Numbered from the stretch's first letter, positions 48,127 to 61,712 are shown. The stretch: 64,000 bases of DNA from Utricularia gibba (GCA_002189035.1 CM007991.1:2356001-2420000); one strand, 5' to 3'. Program-made: numbers and translations. The notes: generated from the letters alone by a model not told the origin.

Positions 48127-48677
48127 GTCTTGTCACTTAACTGAATTATATGCATTTCAAGTGTATACCAGGTTTGGCAATGGTGTTGAGGGAAATGAGA
48201 GGCGAAAAACACAGGGTAATCCCCATTTCTTCACGAGAAGACGGGATTTCCCTCTTCTTCACCACCACAAAACCAGAAAGCAAGATGAGGAAGGAAGTTC
48301 TGGGAATCCCACTGATATATATTTCAGAGGTCGAGGTATAACAGTGAGACTGCAGAGGATAAGGGTTGTAAGAGAAAGGAAAATGGTGTAATATATGTAT
48401 ATATAGTGGACGAGATAAATAAACAAATTCCTGCAAGCCAAAATTCAAGAAGTCAACTTTGGGCAACAGAAAATGCTACATTCCATACCCCGGACGCAGG
48501 GAGCCAGAGAACCTAGAGAACGCGGTTTTCCGGTCCCGGCTGTGTCTCTGTCTGGTACCTTTTCCTCCACTTTTGTCATTTTCAGATTCCTATTTTCCTG
48601 ATGCACAAGCTACCCTCACATTTGGAGAAAAAAAGATTTTTTGCCCTCGCGTGTTGATCGCTGGTGGGTAGGATTCA
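48127..48677. other. Divergent BSD2/LRR promoter region
   Basis: No supported coding sequence. A TATA-like stretch (ATATATGTATATATAG) is at about 48392-48407. Confidence 0.5.
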
Positions 48678-50247
48678 ATGGGGTGTTGCAGCAGCAAGAG
48701 TGCGGATTCAGGAGACAGCCGCGTTGCTCGTTGGCGATCCACTGGAATAGTAGCGTTGCGCGATTCTAAACTGAAGGCATATTTCCCATGTCTCCTCTCG
48801 CTTTATTCATGAACTTTGGTTTTTTTTTTTCTTGTCTTTGTTGAATTGCTTGTTGGTTCCCATTTTTGTATTTACGGTGGTTTGTTATGCAAACGATTTG
48901 TTCTGGTTTTCAGAAATTCCCAGATGATGTGATTTCTTTAGGAAGCTCAGTTCGCACACTTGATGTAACGCACAATAAAATAGGTAAAGAACTCTCTTGT
49001 AGCATCTGCCGGATTGACCCTGTTTTACAACTGCAACAAATAGCTTATTCACATGTTGCTGTTTTGGTGTAGTTGATATCCCACTGGAGATTGATAAATT
49101 CATTAACCTACAGCGCTTGGTAAGAAGTTACTTTGCGAGGGGTTTCTCCTATCTTGGAACTAGCCTGCCTGCTTCTTTTTTTTTTTTTTTTTCATTTTGA
49201 TGGCCTTTGAGTCATGCAACTCTCTCTTCCAGATATTGTCGGATAATGTTATCGAGCGACTTCCAGCTAACTTGGGAAAGCTTCAGAGTTTAAAAGTCAT
49301 GACTCTTGATGGAAATCGAATTGCAGTACTGCCTGATGAATGTATGGCTTCATTTGTCGACAAAGTAAAAGGAACTTATCTGAGCTTTTGATAACTTGAG
49401 CGTTTTGTACGTTCAGTGGGTCAATTGGTGAAGCTGGAGAGGCTATCAGCATCTAATAATATGTTGCACAGCTTGCCTGAAACTATAGGGAGTCTACGCA
49501 GTGTCAGTATATGCTTATGGTTTTAATTTATCATTTGGTCATCTTCAAAGGACTCACGGATTAAAATAAAGCATGGATCATGTTTTGCAGTTGGTATTGC
49601 TTAATGTATCCAACAACAGGATAAAGTTTCTTCCTGAATCTATTGGCTGCTGCTTCTCTCTTGAGGAACTCCAAGCCAATGGTACTTGTAAATCATTCTA
49701 TTCTATTGTCGATTATGTGTGTTGCTGCAAATCTTGGTTGCCTCTTGCTTTTCATTTTCGTTATTGAGTTTGGTTTCTTCTGAAAGCGTTATAAAACATT
49801 TCGAGCAGGAAATTGTATCAAAGAGCTTCCATCTTCCATCTGCAACCTTGTTCATCTTAAATCACTTTCCTTGGACAATAACAATGTGGAGGAGGTTTGC
49901 CTGCTCAATTTTGTTTTATGGGTCCTCTTTGAAATTTAGTTTCAGCTTGGAACCACAACGATTTTCTTCAACTTCACAGATTCCACCGAACATCTTGAAG
50001 GATTGCAAAAGTCTTCAGAGCATTTCACTTCATGGCAACCCAATATCCATGGACAATTTTCAACTGGTAGTTTTTTTTTTATATTTCTTACTTTTGATTA
50101 CCTCAGTTCTTGACTGAGAAAAGGGAATCTTATCAGATGGAAGGTTTTGAAGAATTCGAAGGTCGGAGGAAAAGAAAGTTCGACAAACAGATTGATTCCA
50201 ACGTTATGATCAGTTCCAAAGGCCTCGATGAAGGCATTGATCTATGA
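48678..50247 (+). CDS. Plant LRR protein with N-terminal MGCC acylation site, At5g07910-like
   Basis: Nine exons (48678-48776, 48914-48983, 49073-49119, 49233-49341, 49417-49502, 49591-49681, 49809-49894, 49980-50066 and 50137-50247) give 261 aa, matching At5g07910 in length and order. MGCCSSKSADSGDSRVARWR offers a Gly2 myristoylation and Cys3/4 palmitoylation site, so a membrane-associated protein is likely. About eight Leu-rich repeats of the Ras-suppressor type follow (LKVMTLDGNRIAVLPDE, LVLLNVSNNRIKFLPESIG). The tail (RRKRKFDKQIDSNVMISSKG) is conserved. No molecular role is established. The first intron begins GC instead of GT. Confidence 0.92.
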
Positions 50248-51767
50248 TGCAAGTCATCTTACTTTGCCTTATGCTCTCTTTCAAAAGCTTTTGTCTTTCA
50301 GTTTCCATGATGGATTCAACCCTTCCATTGCACTGCGAATCTCTCTCTATATATCTATCTTCCTCATTTGCAGCTGAAGACCTCAAATGATAACAGAGAA
50401 GAAGAAGAAGAAGAGGCTTTTCGCATTGAGAGTGATGTCAGTACATACCCTCATCATTTCATGTAGATACATTCACTGAAACTTGAAGATGGTTTGCCTT
50501 TCGTATATCCAATGAATATAATTCAAATCTTTTTTTAAGGTCCCATGATGCACCTCATATTTCCAGTTCTGTACGACTAACTGTTGCTTTAAGGAAGTTT
50601 CCTGCGTTGAAGATTTGCCATTTGTATACCCTGAGAAAGCTACCCGAAAGCCAAAATCTTCTTAGTCTCATGCATCGAGGTTTTCATTCGTCTTCTCCAA
50701 CTGCTTCCCATCTGCGCAACGACTGCCTTCCAGCTTCCAAAACCATAATCCTAGTAGTGTAGTGGTTGGTGAAATTCAAAACCTGAGCTCCTCTTAGGAC
50801 CAACCATAGACTTGCGTTTGACTTTTAAACACAGGGAGTTAATGGCCATCTCTCTTTACCTAAGCTATTTGGAGACCATAATGCAGAATAGCTGAGAGGG
50901 TTGGTGGGTTGGGGATCTCCGGTCAAGGTCCAAGACTCAAGAGCTAGATACCGGACCCACAGGAGCGCTCAGAGACCAGAACGGTTCAAATAAGGAGTTT
51001 CGTGGAAGGTGATGTAACGGTCACATTGGCAGATCTGATACAAATGGGTAGTCTAGAAAGTGTACCCCAAAAATAGCGTAGAAAAATCTGGGGTGAATGA
51101 TTCAAGCTTGCGTTTGCTCTCTTTCAGTCTACCGCGTTGAATTTGCCTCTCTTATGGGTTTTCCCAGGAAGGAAAACCAGGGATGCATCTGTGATGTGGA
51201 ATAAGCTCTTTGTTCTTTGGATCCCAGGAACATCATCCAAGTTTGAACCTTTCCTTCCTACTTGCTTGTTTGTGAGAGACCCACTAACGTCTTCGGGTCA
51301 TCGCTATTGATTCCGCCTGTTCTTGGCACACGACGAAGCCAATTTCGTAATATTTTTCGATTTCGCTTCTGCTCTACCCTTTTGTTTGATTGATTCTGTC
51401 AAGTTTATCAAGGTGAAATTTGTTTGGTTTCGGTGATGCTAGAAATATTCTGTGCTTTTTCATGTTATATCTCTTAGTTTCAACTTTCCTGTTTTCGTGC
51501 TAAATTTTTTCTCGGTGGTGTCTTTTCTTCCTTCTTGTAGGATTAGTTGTTGATAGTCCCTGCCTTCGTTTCTGTTCCGCGATGAGACTATCAGTCTTTC
51601 AATTTAGGGTTGCATCTCATTGCTTGTAAACCTGATGTGCAATTTTGTGTTCCGTTTTCTTTCTTCAGGCCATATTTTCTACACCCTGTGGAAGTCCTGT
51701 TAAGGGAAGTGGTGTGCCTCCAAGAAGCATAGAGCATCGTATCGCTGACTACTGACTGAGAGTAAAA
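50248..51767. other. LRR 3' flank, SNAP33 promoter and spliced 5' UTR
   Basis: No coding signal. The SNAP33 leader seems to carry a 5' UTR intron (about 51412-51669: AAG, GTGAAATTTG ... TTTCTTCAG, GCC), as is common for this gene type. Confidence 0.45.
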
Positions 51768-53072
51768 ATGTCTATGTCGAAGAAGTCTCCATTAAAGTTT
51801 TCTAAGCCTAACGCAGCGGCCCCTGTGCTTCACTCCAATACTAACCCTTTTGATTCCGATGATGAGTTGGATAAAAACCAAGAGCCGAAGAAATCAGGAA
51901 AAACATCCTCGGGAACATCTTTGTTTCCACTAGATTCGGGTTCAAACCCGTTTGATGACAATGATACCAAAGATGCACCATCTACAGAGAGCCACCTCTC
52001 TTCAGCAGCAAAAAACAGATACAAGAATGATTTTCGTGACTCTGGTGGGCTGGAGAACCAAACCGTTCAAGAATTGGAAAATTATGCTGCATATAAAGCT
52101 GAAGAAACTACGAAGAGTGTGAAAACTTGTCTCAAGATTGCAGAGGACATAAGAGAAGACGCTACCAAAACTTTGGTAACTTTGCATCAGCAAGGTGAGC
52201 AGATTAACAGAACGCATATGATTGCAGCAGACATGGACCATGATCTTAGCAGGGTAAGGTTAAACATAGATGTTGGTTGCTATTTTGTATTGAGCATCTA
52301 AGGCTTACAAGTTGCTTTTAATATTTCAGGGTGAGAAGCTGCTTGGAAGCCTTGGCGGTATCTTTTCAAAGAAATGGAAGCCGGTCAAGACTCCATCGGT
52401 AACAGGTCCTATAATCATTAGAGGTAATCTTCCTTGTAAGACATTCACTGCTTAAATTTCCATTGCAGTTGTCATTTTCCCTTAATACTCATACGTTTGT
52501 GCAGATGATCCTGTACATAGAAAGGGTAATCATTTGGAGCAGAGAGAAAGACTGGGAGTGACTTCCGCATCAAGGGAGCCAAGATCATCACATGCATCAA
52601 AACTCCCTTCTGAACCTACCAATGCATTGCAGAAAGTAGAGGTAAGCTTGTTACATCTAGTGTGCATGGTCTTCAAAATGTTATTTTTTATTTTTCATGG
52701 GAAGTGATTGCTGTGGGATATGTGTAGTTCAGCTCCAATCTATAGTATTGTTGACTGCATTTTCGTTTTAATATTCTTCGACAGGTGGAGAAGGCAAAAC
52801 AGGATGATGCTCTCAATGATTTAAGTAACATTCTGGGGAGTTGAAGGAAATGGCTATTGATATGGGATCAGAAATTGGAAGGTATTTTTGTTTTCAACTT
52901 TATGCGTTCACATCCTTTAGCTCGAAGCATCCGTTAGTTGATTCTCCGCTCCTTTCCTTTCTAACAACACAGGCACAACAAAGCAATGGATAATGCCCAG
53001 AATGATGTGGAGTCACTGAATACACGTGTGAAAGCTGCCAATCAGCGTGCACGCCGACTACTTGGAAGATAA
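51768..53072 (+). CDS. SNAP33: SNAP33-type Qb+Qc SNARE, with one apparent missing base
   Basis: Exons 51768-52253, 52330-52423, 52505-52641, 52785-52881 and 52973-53072. NPF motifs in the N terminus (HSNTNPFDSDDE, SNPFDDND) precede the Qb helix (VQELENYAAYKAEETTKSVK ... MIAADMDHDLSR). A linker with KKWKPVKTPSVTGPI and the Qc helix (DDALNDLSNIL ... GSEIGRHNKAMDNAQNDVES) follow, ending RARRLLGR. It pairs with syntaxin KNOLLE/SYP121 and VAMP72 proteins in cell plate and plasma membrane fusion. In exon 4, CTGGGGAGTTGA reads stop at 52842. One more G would give ILGELKEMAIDMGSEIG, as in the family. Total 914 nt (3n+2) fits one lost base. Confidence 0.9.
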
Positions 53073-55235
53073 ATACCCATGATTCATGTAGTTGCCTCAC
53101 CCTGGATATGATGTATTTCATCCAGCAATGTTTTACCGTTCCCTTCTTGTCATAACATCCAATGTGGGTGCATGTTGACAGATTTTCTGTATTAGGCTCT
53201 GTCTTTGTTCCTAATCAAGCTTGTGATTTCACTGCGGCTGCTCAGTGTTCAACTGCTAAAATTTTGAATTCTGATGGCTGTTGGCTCTGATACCAATGCT
53301 TTTAAAGCAAGTAAACATGTCATTGAGGTCTGTGATTGTGTAGTCTTAACCTCGTGTTTCCTAGAATAGGCTCAAAAGCACAGGAACTCATTTATTACCA
53401 GCTGGTGCATTAATGGAGTTGAGTACGATGTTCATGGATCACTTGCTTCTGTTTTAAATACCTAACGAGAGGCAGGCAATGCCCCTCGTGATCTTTACAG
53501 GCATGCTCTTCTCTACATGCTTCAATTTCTCTGCTCCTTTCCTTCTAGTTTGCTCTCTTCTTAATTCATCACAGATGATGATTAGCTGCTCTTTATCCAG
53601 CACAGCCCCCCGTCGTTGGATTCCTGCAGCCATTCTCATAATTCTGATGGCATCAGCAACCACTGGAAGTAGAGCCGCAGCAGAAACCGTCAATGCGCCT
53701 TTTAGGAATCTCAGCCATGTACCTGGTGCTTCCAATTCACATCCAAGCATCCGTCGGTTTCTTTTTCAAGCACGGAGGCTCCTCCATCCACCCCACGACA
53801 TCCTACTGAAAGCAGCAGATACAGGGATATTGATCCTCGGTACGACGTCGAGGCGCGGCTGGTACCGGGAGGGCCTAATCCCCTGCATCACTAACAGCAT
53901 GCTAAAATGCAAAGAGGGGGTGGTGTTCTGTTCAAGTTATCTGCCAATTTCTTGTGAACTTTGGCACATACATCCGACGCCCAAGCGTGTTACAGACAAG
54001 TCATTCTCATTGTATTTGCTATAAGAATGTTGAAAACAACCTTTCTTTTGTTGGTGAGATGATTCCATCCCAGTTCCAGGTCCAGGATCACCTTCAATGA
54101 GGAAGGCTGGCATCTGGGAGAGGGGGCTCATGGGACCCTGCCAAGAAAAAAAGGGGTGGGGTGTAGGAAAAAGCCTGTGATTCTGTTTGTATTTGTTGGT
54201 AAGTAACGTGTGCATGCAAAAGAAAAGTTGTGTGAAAAAGAAATGATCTTTCCTCTACATCCCTGAAGATGCAGGGGCAATCTTTAATGTTGTGGAGCTT
54301 TTAGAAACAGAAGACAAGTGAGAGAATTTACTACCTGGTCTGAGTCTTCTGCTTTTGTACAGACCATAAGGCTTTTCACTCCCTTGTATTTCGCTTTCAT
54401 GATGAACTAATCACAGCTGAATCATTTAAGAGGGATGCAGATTTCTTGGGATATGAGAAACAGCAAACAGCATGTGTTTCCTTTATTCTTCCAAATGCAT
54501 GTAACCATATGCAGTTCAAACCACATGGTTTTAGTTGAAGGAAAGTTTTTTGGAAGCAGATGATCACAAAGTTCAGAATCCATACCCCATCAATCCAATA
54601 CGAACTTATGAATCAAAGTTGTAACAAACAGTCATCAAATAGGTAAACAGAAGGAAGGGCCTACCATGTTAGATAGTATATATTGCCTCGCTATCTGCAT
54701 TTTTGCAAAACTAGTCTGTTTCTAATTGAGCCCGCACCTCAAATATTGGAGCTTTACTTCTCACACGCGTCTTCTCCTTTTCCATTGCAACGGACCTGGG
54801 TCTAATTTTGGCCACGGGCGAGTTCATTTTCAAATAGGGTTTTCGAGCTTAAAGTATTCCGCTGGGTTTTGCCTGAAAGTTTGAAATGTTGGAGAAGCAA
54901 AACTGGACAGGTTTCTTTATGAATGCTGAGATACCTTCGTTCTCTCGAGGAAGTGAGCTGACTGTTTGGTTTGCTTGAATTTCTGGGTTTCCCTCAATGA
55001 CATTAGGGTATTTTAACTCAAAGATTAGAATTTAATCGTACGTTAATCGGAATCACGCCGCAGGGTTTGTCCTTTTCCTGTGTTTCTTGCGCTAAGCTCT
55101 TAAGAGTTAGGTTTGGAGCTGACAAGAAGAAATTTTGCAATAGATCGTCACAGTTTTGCTTGCTTTATAACATTCAGACGGGATTTTGTGTGGGGTAATT
55201 GTGAGCTGGGTAAAGGGGCTCCTGTGGGACGATAA
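53073..55235. other. Long intergenic stretch with doubtful overlapping ORFs
   Basis: Two overlapping open frames face each other: plus 53479-54024 (182 codons) and minus 53454-53750. The plus frame starts with a hydrophobic, signal-like stretch (MPLVIFTGMLFSTC) and has a Ser/Arg-rich body. The minus frame is helical and charged (DELRREQTRRKGAEKLKHVE). I recognise neither, and neither has a clear promoter. The rest shows no coding signal. Confidence 0.3.
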
Positions 55236-55675
55236 GTGGATATGGATGTTTGGTTCCTTGCTACAGCTGCTATGGGATGCGTGGCTCAGCAACTGAGGCA
55301 TCTGAATACTGGTAATCGTAGTTGGCCAAATTTGTGGCATGACATTCTCAAAGCTGGTCGACTTGTTTACCCAGCAGCATGGAATTTGACAAAGGCGTTG
55401 GGCTTGAAAATGAAAGAATGTGCAGGCTCAAGGAACTTCATTCTGATGATTCTTGTGCTGAAGTTTGTGATTCTAGCTCTTCATGTGTGTATTCCAAGGG
55501 TGTGGCTCATGATGCTGATCAAATGGTGGCTAGTGACTCATCGTGCCATCCTTGGATCACAGAAGCCGGGTTTTCATCAAGTTCTAAACAAGTTAACCTT
55601 AGCCTAAGATGCAAAGGAGTCAATCAAGAACATGCAAAATCCCAAACATCTGTTGAAATTGTTAACAATCAGTGA
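55236..55675 (+). CDS. Short gene of unknown function, N-terminal hydrophobic segment, one apparent missing base
   Basis: Frame one starts MDMDVWFLATAAMGCVAQQL, like a plant group whose members begin with a short hydrophobic anchor (MDxWxxAxAAxGxxA). From about 55373 the better frame is shifted (EFDKGVGLENERMCRLKELH, acidic and Ser rich) and runs to a TGA at 55675. One base added between 55340 and 55378 joins them (440 nt, 3n+2). I do not recognise the family with certainty. It may be a truncated relative of longer proteins, because the large second exon I would expect is absent before presenilin. Confidence is low. Confidence 0.4.
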
Positions 55676-56049
55676 AGAAGCTGCTTCCTTTGCGGAGAAA
55701 TGGCAGGGCTGCTGCTCTTCGCTTTTCTTTTTTACCGTTTTCTTTTACCTCGGTATCATTGATTAACTTGCTGGTTGACAAAATATTTGTGGAGTCAAAG
55801 ATTCTTCTTTTATGCAATGGTTGAAAGTGAAGGAACTGCAAAGCGAGTCAAAGACGGGGGTGCTTGAGGTGGGTTCGGGGCGTACCCGGTTTCAGGTGGT
55901 CAGAACTTCTTGGGTCGAACGACCGAGCCGTGGGTTCTTGGGTTTCGTAAATATGTGACGGGCGTGAGCCGTGAAACAATCGTCTTTGTGGATGGATCCG
56001 TGCGTCCATCGCCGCTGATTCTTCTATCTGGAATTCAGGGGACCCCAAA
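55676..56049. other. Presenilin 5' flank
   Basis: No coding signal. It probably holds the presenilin promoter and leader. Confidence 0.5.
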
Positions 56050-57288
56050 ATGGAACGCGGTGCAAGATCCAGAAGCATTCTCGAAACACTGGGGGAAGAA
56101 ATCGTCAGGATCGTAACGCCGGTTTCAATATGCATGCTTTTGGTGGTAATTCTTGTATCTATCCTGAATGGCGATTCGGATTTCGCATCTGGAGGTAGCG
56201 TAATGGTGAATTCGGTTGCCACCATGGCGTACGGTGAGAACGGTTCAGATTCCGCGTGGGATAAGCTCAAAGGTGCTCTTTTGAACTCCCTGGTATTTGT
56301 TGCTGTCGTCACCGTGGTCACTTTCCTCTTGGTACTTCTTTTCTACCTCAGATGTACCAAATTCTTGAAATACTACATGGGGTTTTCGGCTTTTATGGTT
56401 TTGGGGTTCATGGGCGGTGAGATCGTTCTTCAACTAATAAGAGATTTCAGCTTTCCTATTGACTGCATCACATTTCTAGTTCTATGGTTTAACTTTTCCG
56501 TGATTGGTGTGATGGCTGTGTTCATGACAAAGATGGCTATTTTCATCACACAAGCTTATTTAGTCGCTATTGGAATGTTGGTTGCATACTGGTTCACCCT
56601 TCTGCCTGAATGGACTACATGGGTGCTTTTGGTTGCCATGGCCTTGTATGATCTTGCTGCTGTTTTGCTGCCTGGCGGGCCATTAAGGCTCTTGGTAGAG
56701 CTTGCTATCTCAAGGGACGAAGACATTCCTGCTCTAGTTTACGAAGCCAGACCAGTATTAGCACCTAATACCAGCACCCCTCAGACAAGGATCTGGAGAA
56801 ATGAGAGGCAACGTTTGGTTGAAAACCAAAACCAAGCTTCCTCAAGGACAATTCTTCCTCCAGATCCTAGCTTTATGAGACATCTTGAAACCCTTCCAGA
56901 TGATGTGGAGGAAGGCGTGGTTGGGAGTGAGGACTCCGATCTTGTGGCTCCGCTTATCCGGAATGCAAATGTGCCCGCAAGCCAGGATCCTTTTCTTGAA
57001 GGAGTTGGATTAGCTTCTTCTGGTGCCATAAAACTTGGACTGGGGGACTTCATCTTCTACAGTGTGCTGGTCGGCCGAGCTGCCATGTACGATTTCATGA
57101 CGGTCTACGCATGCTACCTTGCCATCATCGCTGGTCTTGGTGTCACATTGACACTGCTCGCTGTGTATCGAAAGGCTTTGCCAGCTCTTCCCGTGTCTGT
57201 CATGCTAGGCGTTATATTCTACCTGCTGACTCGTTTCTCATTGGAGGTATTTGTGGTGCAGTGTTCTATCAACCTGCTTATGTTTTGA
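56050..57288 (+). CDS. PS: Presenilin, catalytic subunit of gamma-secretase
   Basis: Intronless, 412 aa, as plant presenilins are. Nine membrane spans are visible. The intramembrane aspartates are Asp201 in ALYDLAAVL and Asp333 in LGLGDFIFYSVL, and the PAL motif is at about 378 (KALPALPVSVML). The large hydrophilic loop (residues about 230-325) is acidic (DDVEEGVVGSEDSDLV) and carries the endoproteolysis region. It needs nicastrin, APH-1 and PEN-2 to cleave membrane proteins. Plant substrates are poorly known, and it sits in endosomal or vacuolar membranes. The C terminus FVVQCSINLLMF keeps the family pattern. The frame is intact, and the start ATG gives MERGARSRSILETLGEEIVR. Confidence 0.96.
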   Translation: MERGARSRSILETLGEEIVRIVTPVSICMLLVVILVSILNGDSDFASGGSVMVNSVATMAYGENGSDSAWDKLKGALLNSLVFVAVVTVVTFLLVLLFYLRCTKFLKYYMGFSAFMVLGFMGGEIVLQLIRDFSFPIDCITFLVLWFNFSVIGVMAVFMTKMAIFITQAYLVAIGMLVAYWFTLLPEWTTWVLLVAMALYDLAAVLLPGGPLRLLVELAISRDEDIPALVYEARPVLAPNTSTPQTRIWRNERQRLVENQNQASSRTILPPDPSFMRHLETLPDDVEEGVVGSEDSDLVAPLIRNANVPASQDPFLEGVGLASSGAIKLGLGDFIFYSVLVGRAAMYDFMTVYACYLAIIAGLGVTLTLLAVYRKALPALPVSVMLGVIFYLLTRFSLEVFVVQCSINLLMF

Positions 57289-57434
57289 GACACGGGGTTC
57301 CCATTTTTGCTCTCCCAGTTAAGTTAATTCAGGAATATTTAAGAGCCTTGCTGGTTGCCATCAGATTCACAAGGCGCTAAGGAGCTCTTTTGCGTGATTT
57401 TTTTACATGATTTCAGAATTGGGCCTTGGTTCTA

Positions 57435-58400
<966 letters not shown>

Positions 58401-58439
58401 GGCCGCCTGCGCCGAAGGAACAGAGATACCACAACTGCC

Positions 58440-58560
58440 GTCCGATACCCTAACATCCATGATCCACCCCTTTATATGGTACACCGTAACGGCCCAAACT
58501 ACAATATTAATGGGCTTCTTGTTCGGGCCCAATTACGTTACTATTTTCGAAAATGGGCCC
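58440..58560 (-). promoter_or_regulatory. Ribosomal-protein-type promoter: site II plus partial telo-box
   Basis: Upstream of eL42: ACCCTAA at 58447 (partial telo-box), GGCCCA at 58491, TGGGCT at 58511, GGCCCA at 58526 and TGGGCC at 58554. This set is what TCP-regulated ribosomal protein genes carry. It probably drives eL42 in dividing cells. Confidence 0.8.
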
Positions 58561-59463
58561 AGCAAAGCTTCTAAATAAAGATATTGTATTAAAAAATAAA
58601 TAATGCAGTTGAACATTTTATTTCTATTTTGGGTAAAAATACGGATATATTTGTATTTTTATAATTAGTTGTCCATTTAACTTCTGAAAATCAGTCCTTG
58701 GTGCCAAGGAAACCATCTGCAACCAAGAGGCCAAGATGAGTTTTATACACAGCACTGCTTCAGCGCACGGCCGAGCAACGAACCCGTCGCAACAAAATGG
58801 TTCATAAAAAGAAGCAGATAAACTCCCTACAAAAAGTTCTGAATTCGGCTCCCAAGTGTCGACGCATGAGAAACAACCCCATCAGCAACAGGCGCTATAC
58901 TGAGCAGCAGAGCAGCCATGGAATATAGTTCCTTGAATTGGAGGCATCCAAATGTCATATGGAAACACATGTAGACAAAACGCCCCAGCAAGATTTGCAC
59001 ACTACAAATCCAAAATAACATTGATCAGTGACACTGATTAGTGTGTAGTTAAGGATACACAACTTATTTTGTGCCATCTGAATGACTCATGTATCAAACA
59101 CAATTTCAAACTGTAGTGACAATTTTCAAATTGGCCCTCAAGGTCAACTTCATAGTGCGGACAAATAACTGTGAAGGGCATTTTTTTGTTCTGCAATAAC
59201 GCAGGAAATAAGGACATCAAAAGTATAGTTGAGTCACCCGCTCTCATATCAAGTAGAGAAAAGAGATGATTGACTACACTCCACTCTCAAGGGTGCTTTT
59301 TAACTTACGAAGCTATATGCCAAACTATCAGATGACGTTAAGGCTTCAACAGTGCTGGTAAACAATCTAACTAAATTCCCTTTCAATAGCGTATTCAGTC
59401 AAATGTCGCTTACCTAAAGCAACATCAAATGGCAGATCTCAAAGACCATGTTTTCAACATATT
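58561..59463. other. Intergenic and CCCH gene 3' UTR
   Basis: AT-rich with no coding signal beyond short antisense frames. Confidence 0.5.
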
Positions 59464-61712
59464 TTATGCCTTCGCGTACTTCTCAAGATACCCCTGCAGT
59501 CAGCATACAAGACGAGTAAGAATAAGTAAAAACACACATCAAACAGCATTATTCAACGATGTAATTATTTCAATGAGCATACCATTACAAGCTTAGTTAA
59601 TTTTCCTCGTGAGGAATCAATGTAGCGATCTATTTTAGCCTGAGATTTCGGTATTTTCTGTCTCCTCATAGCTCCAGATACTTTATCAATCGTCTTCTTA
59701 ACAATTGTCTTGAAAGCCTCCTTGCTCATATCTCCTTGGCGCCATGATGGCTTCAGAATCTCTTTCACAAATGTAGCAATAGAAATCTTAAATAGCTTAA
59801 TTGACCTTGAATCCTCGCTCTTACTTTCTCCAGACATTTTAACATGGCCCCCTCAATTTCTCCCACGCTCATGCCATTAGCCTCACTATTGGGATCACTG
59901 GTGCTTGCATTCATGCCTGCACCTACCTCTTTGCCAGCCATTTCCCCATGCTCTATAGTTTCAGGGGAAAAATTGACTGAAACAGCTGGTTTTCCTTCTC
60001 GGTTGAAAGCTTCTAAATTCAATGTCCTTTCAAATCCGGCTGATGCTACCAGATCATCAGAATCACCAACAGCTTCATGTTTTACCTGATTTTCTCTACT
60101 GACCGATGGCTCAATGCTGTCAATAAGTGGATCATATTGATCACTATCTGGAAATATTGACCTTGAAGGGGAAACTAGTGCTTCATCATCTCCCCCAGTA
60201 CCGCTCCCACCCCTTGGCAAATAGCTAGAACTGATGGGGTGCCATTTTTAGTACCACTGGTTGCATCATTTTCTGAAATTGAGGCATTTCGAAAAAATTC
60301 AGAGCTCATTGGCTGATTAAAAACAGGTACAGGCGGATAGGAATTTAAAGGAATTCCAGATCCCACATAATCCTTCACATCAGGCTGATTTTGCTTGCAA
60401 GAATAAGGAGTGATTCTAGAACTTTCTATGAAATCTGCACCTGCTGAGTATTGCATCCCATACTGTGGCCTGTTTAAGTTAGGATGTTCCTTGGAAGATT
60501 TAATATCAGAAGGAAGACCTCCGACCAGAAGACTGTGGGATCCAATCATTGATGGCTGAAGCAATTCAGCGTTAGATTGACCAAAAGAATATGAATAAGA
60601 AGTTCTTGAATTCTGCAATGGAAGATCAAAGTGGCTTTCTCTCAATATACCATCTTTTGAGTAAGCATGGTCATTTCCTAAAGGATTACTGTCATAACCA
60701 GTCACAGAATGGCTAGGCAGCACCGTTGATGGATCATTCACAGATATAAGAGAAGAGAAACTATTTGGAATAGCTACAGGACATTGCTGATTATTCTGTG
60801 AACCAGGGCAAGTTTGCACACTCAACTGGTCTCTATGTAAATGAGACTGGTGATTAGCAATTGGTGCCATATAGTCATCAACAATCTGTAGGGGCTTTTG
60901 GAAAGTTTGTTCACAGGGATCTGGACTCGAAGAATCAATTTTTCTTGAGAGCACTGCAACCGGACTTCTCAAGAAATTATTTTTAAGTATTCCGTCAGAG
61001 GCTGCAAGAGAGCAGAATTCCAGACTTGGCAGTTTGTTCTGATCTAAGTTGGTAGAACTGATGGGTATTTCTTTTGATTTTTCTGCTTCATCGAAAGCAT
61101 GCAAATCATGATGAAGTTCATCTTTGGATTCTTTGGCTGGCAGAATCCTAATCATATGGTCAGGACCTCTTGAAGGACTTCTTGAAGTACGAGGTGACCC
61201 TGGATGACTTTCTTGTCCTCTAGTATATTTCAAGTTTCCACTCTTGCCAGGCATATGATGCACAAAGCGGCAAGAAGCTCCACGATAACACCTCCCCTTT
61301 TTAAAGTGGAAGCATTCAAATGACTGGCCCTTCTTGCCGTTCATCTTGATTCCATGGAAATCACTGTAGTGACGCGACACAGGTGACCTACTCCTGCTTT
61401 GTTTCCTAGAAAAGAACCTGAAATAATATAATGATTTAACTCAGAATTATTCAAATGAAAATCACAAAAAAAGGAAACAGATGCATCCACTCCAAACCTG
61501 TGAGTGTGCCTTTTCCTCTCGTCTCTGTAGCATGGACTCCGCCTCCCAATCCTCTGCCTCCACGGAGACAGGCTCCTGCTTGGACTCCTATATCTTTTTC
61601 GCGCTGTTACCCCATTCCTCCGTGGGGATTCACTCGTGTCACTGTCTGAAGCACCTTCCCTGACCAGTCTTCCAAACTCATCCAATTTCAAATCAGCAGA
61701 GTTATTTCTCAT
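59464..61712 (-). CDS. CCCH zinc finger/SR-like protein (C3H38/C3H55 type), with two apparent missing bases
   Basis: Exons 61498-61712, 59583-61417 and 59464-59493. The N terminus is Arg/Ser rich (RYRSPSRSLSPWRQRIGRRS). One CCCH finger (C-x7-C-x5-C-x3-H in ECFHFKKGRCYRGASCRFVH) follows. A long polar middle region is Ser/Asn/Gln rich. The C-terminal domain KLFKISIATFVKEILKPSWR ... KIDRYIDSSRGKLTKLVMGY is shared with Arabidopsis C3H38-like proteins. It is probably a nuclear RNA-binding factor. The frame is lost at a C4 run (60236-60239) and again at an A4 run (59837-59840). Adding one base at each gives continuous sequence, and exons 1+2 (2050 nt) plus two is 3n, as the last exon requires. Confidence 0.82.

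Noticed and set aside
51768-53072. A truncated SNAP33 lacking most of the Qc helix
   Set aside because: The downstream exons keep splice sites and exact family sequence. One extra G restores the frame.
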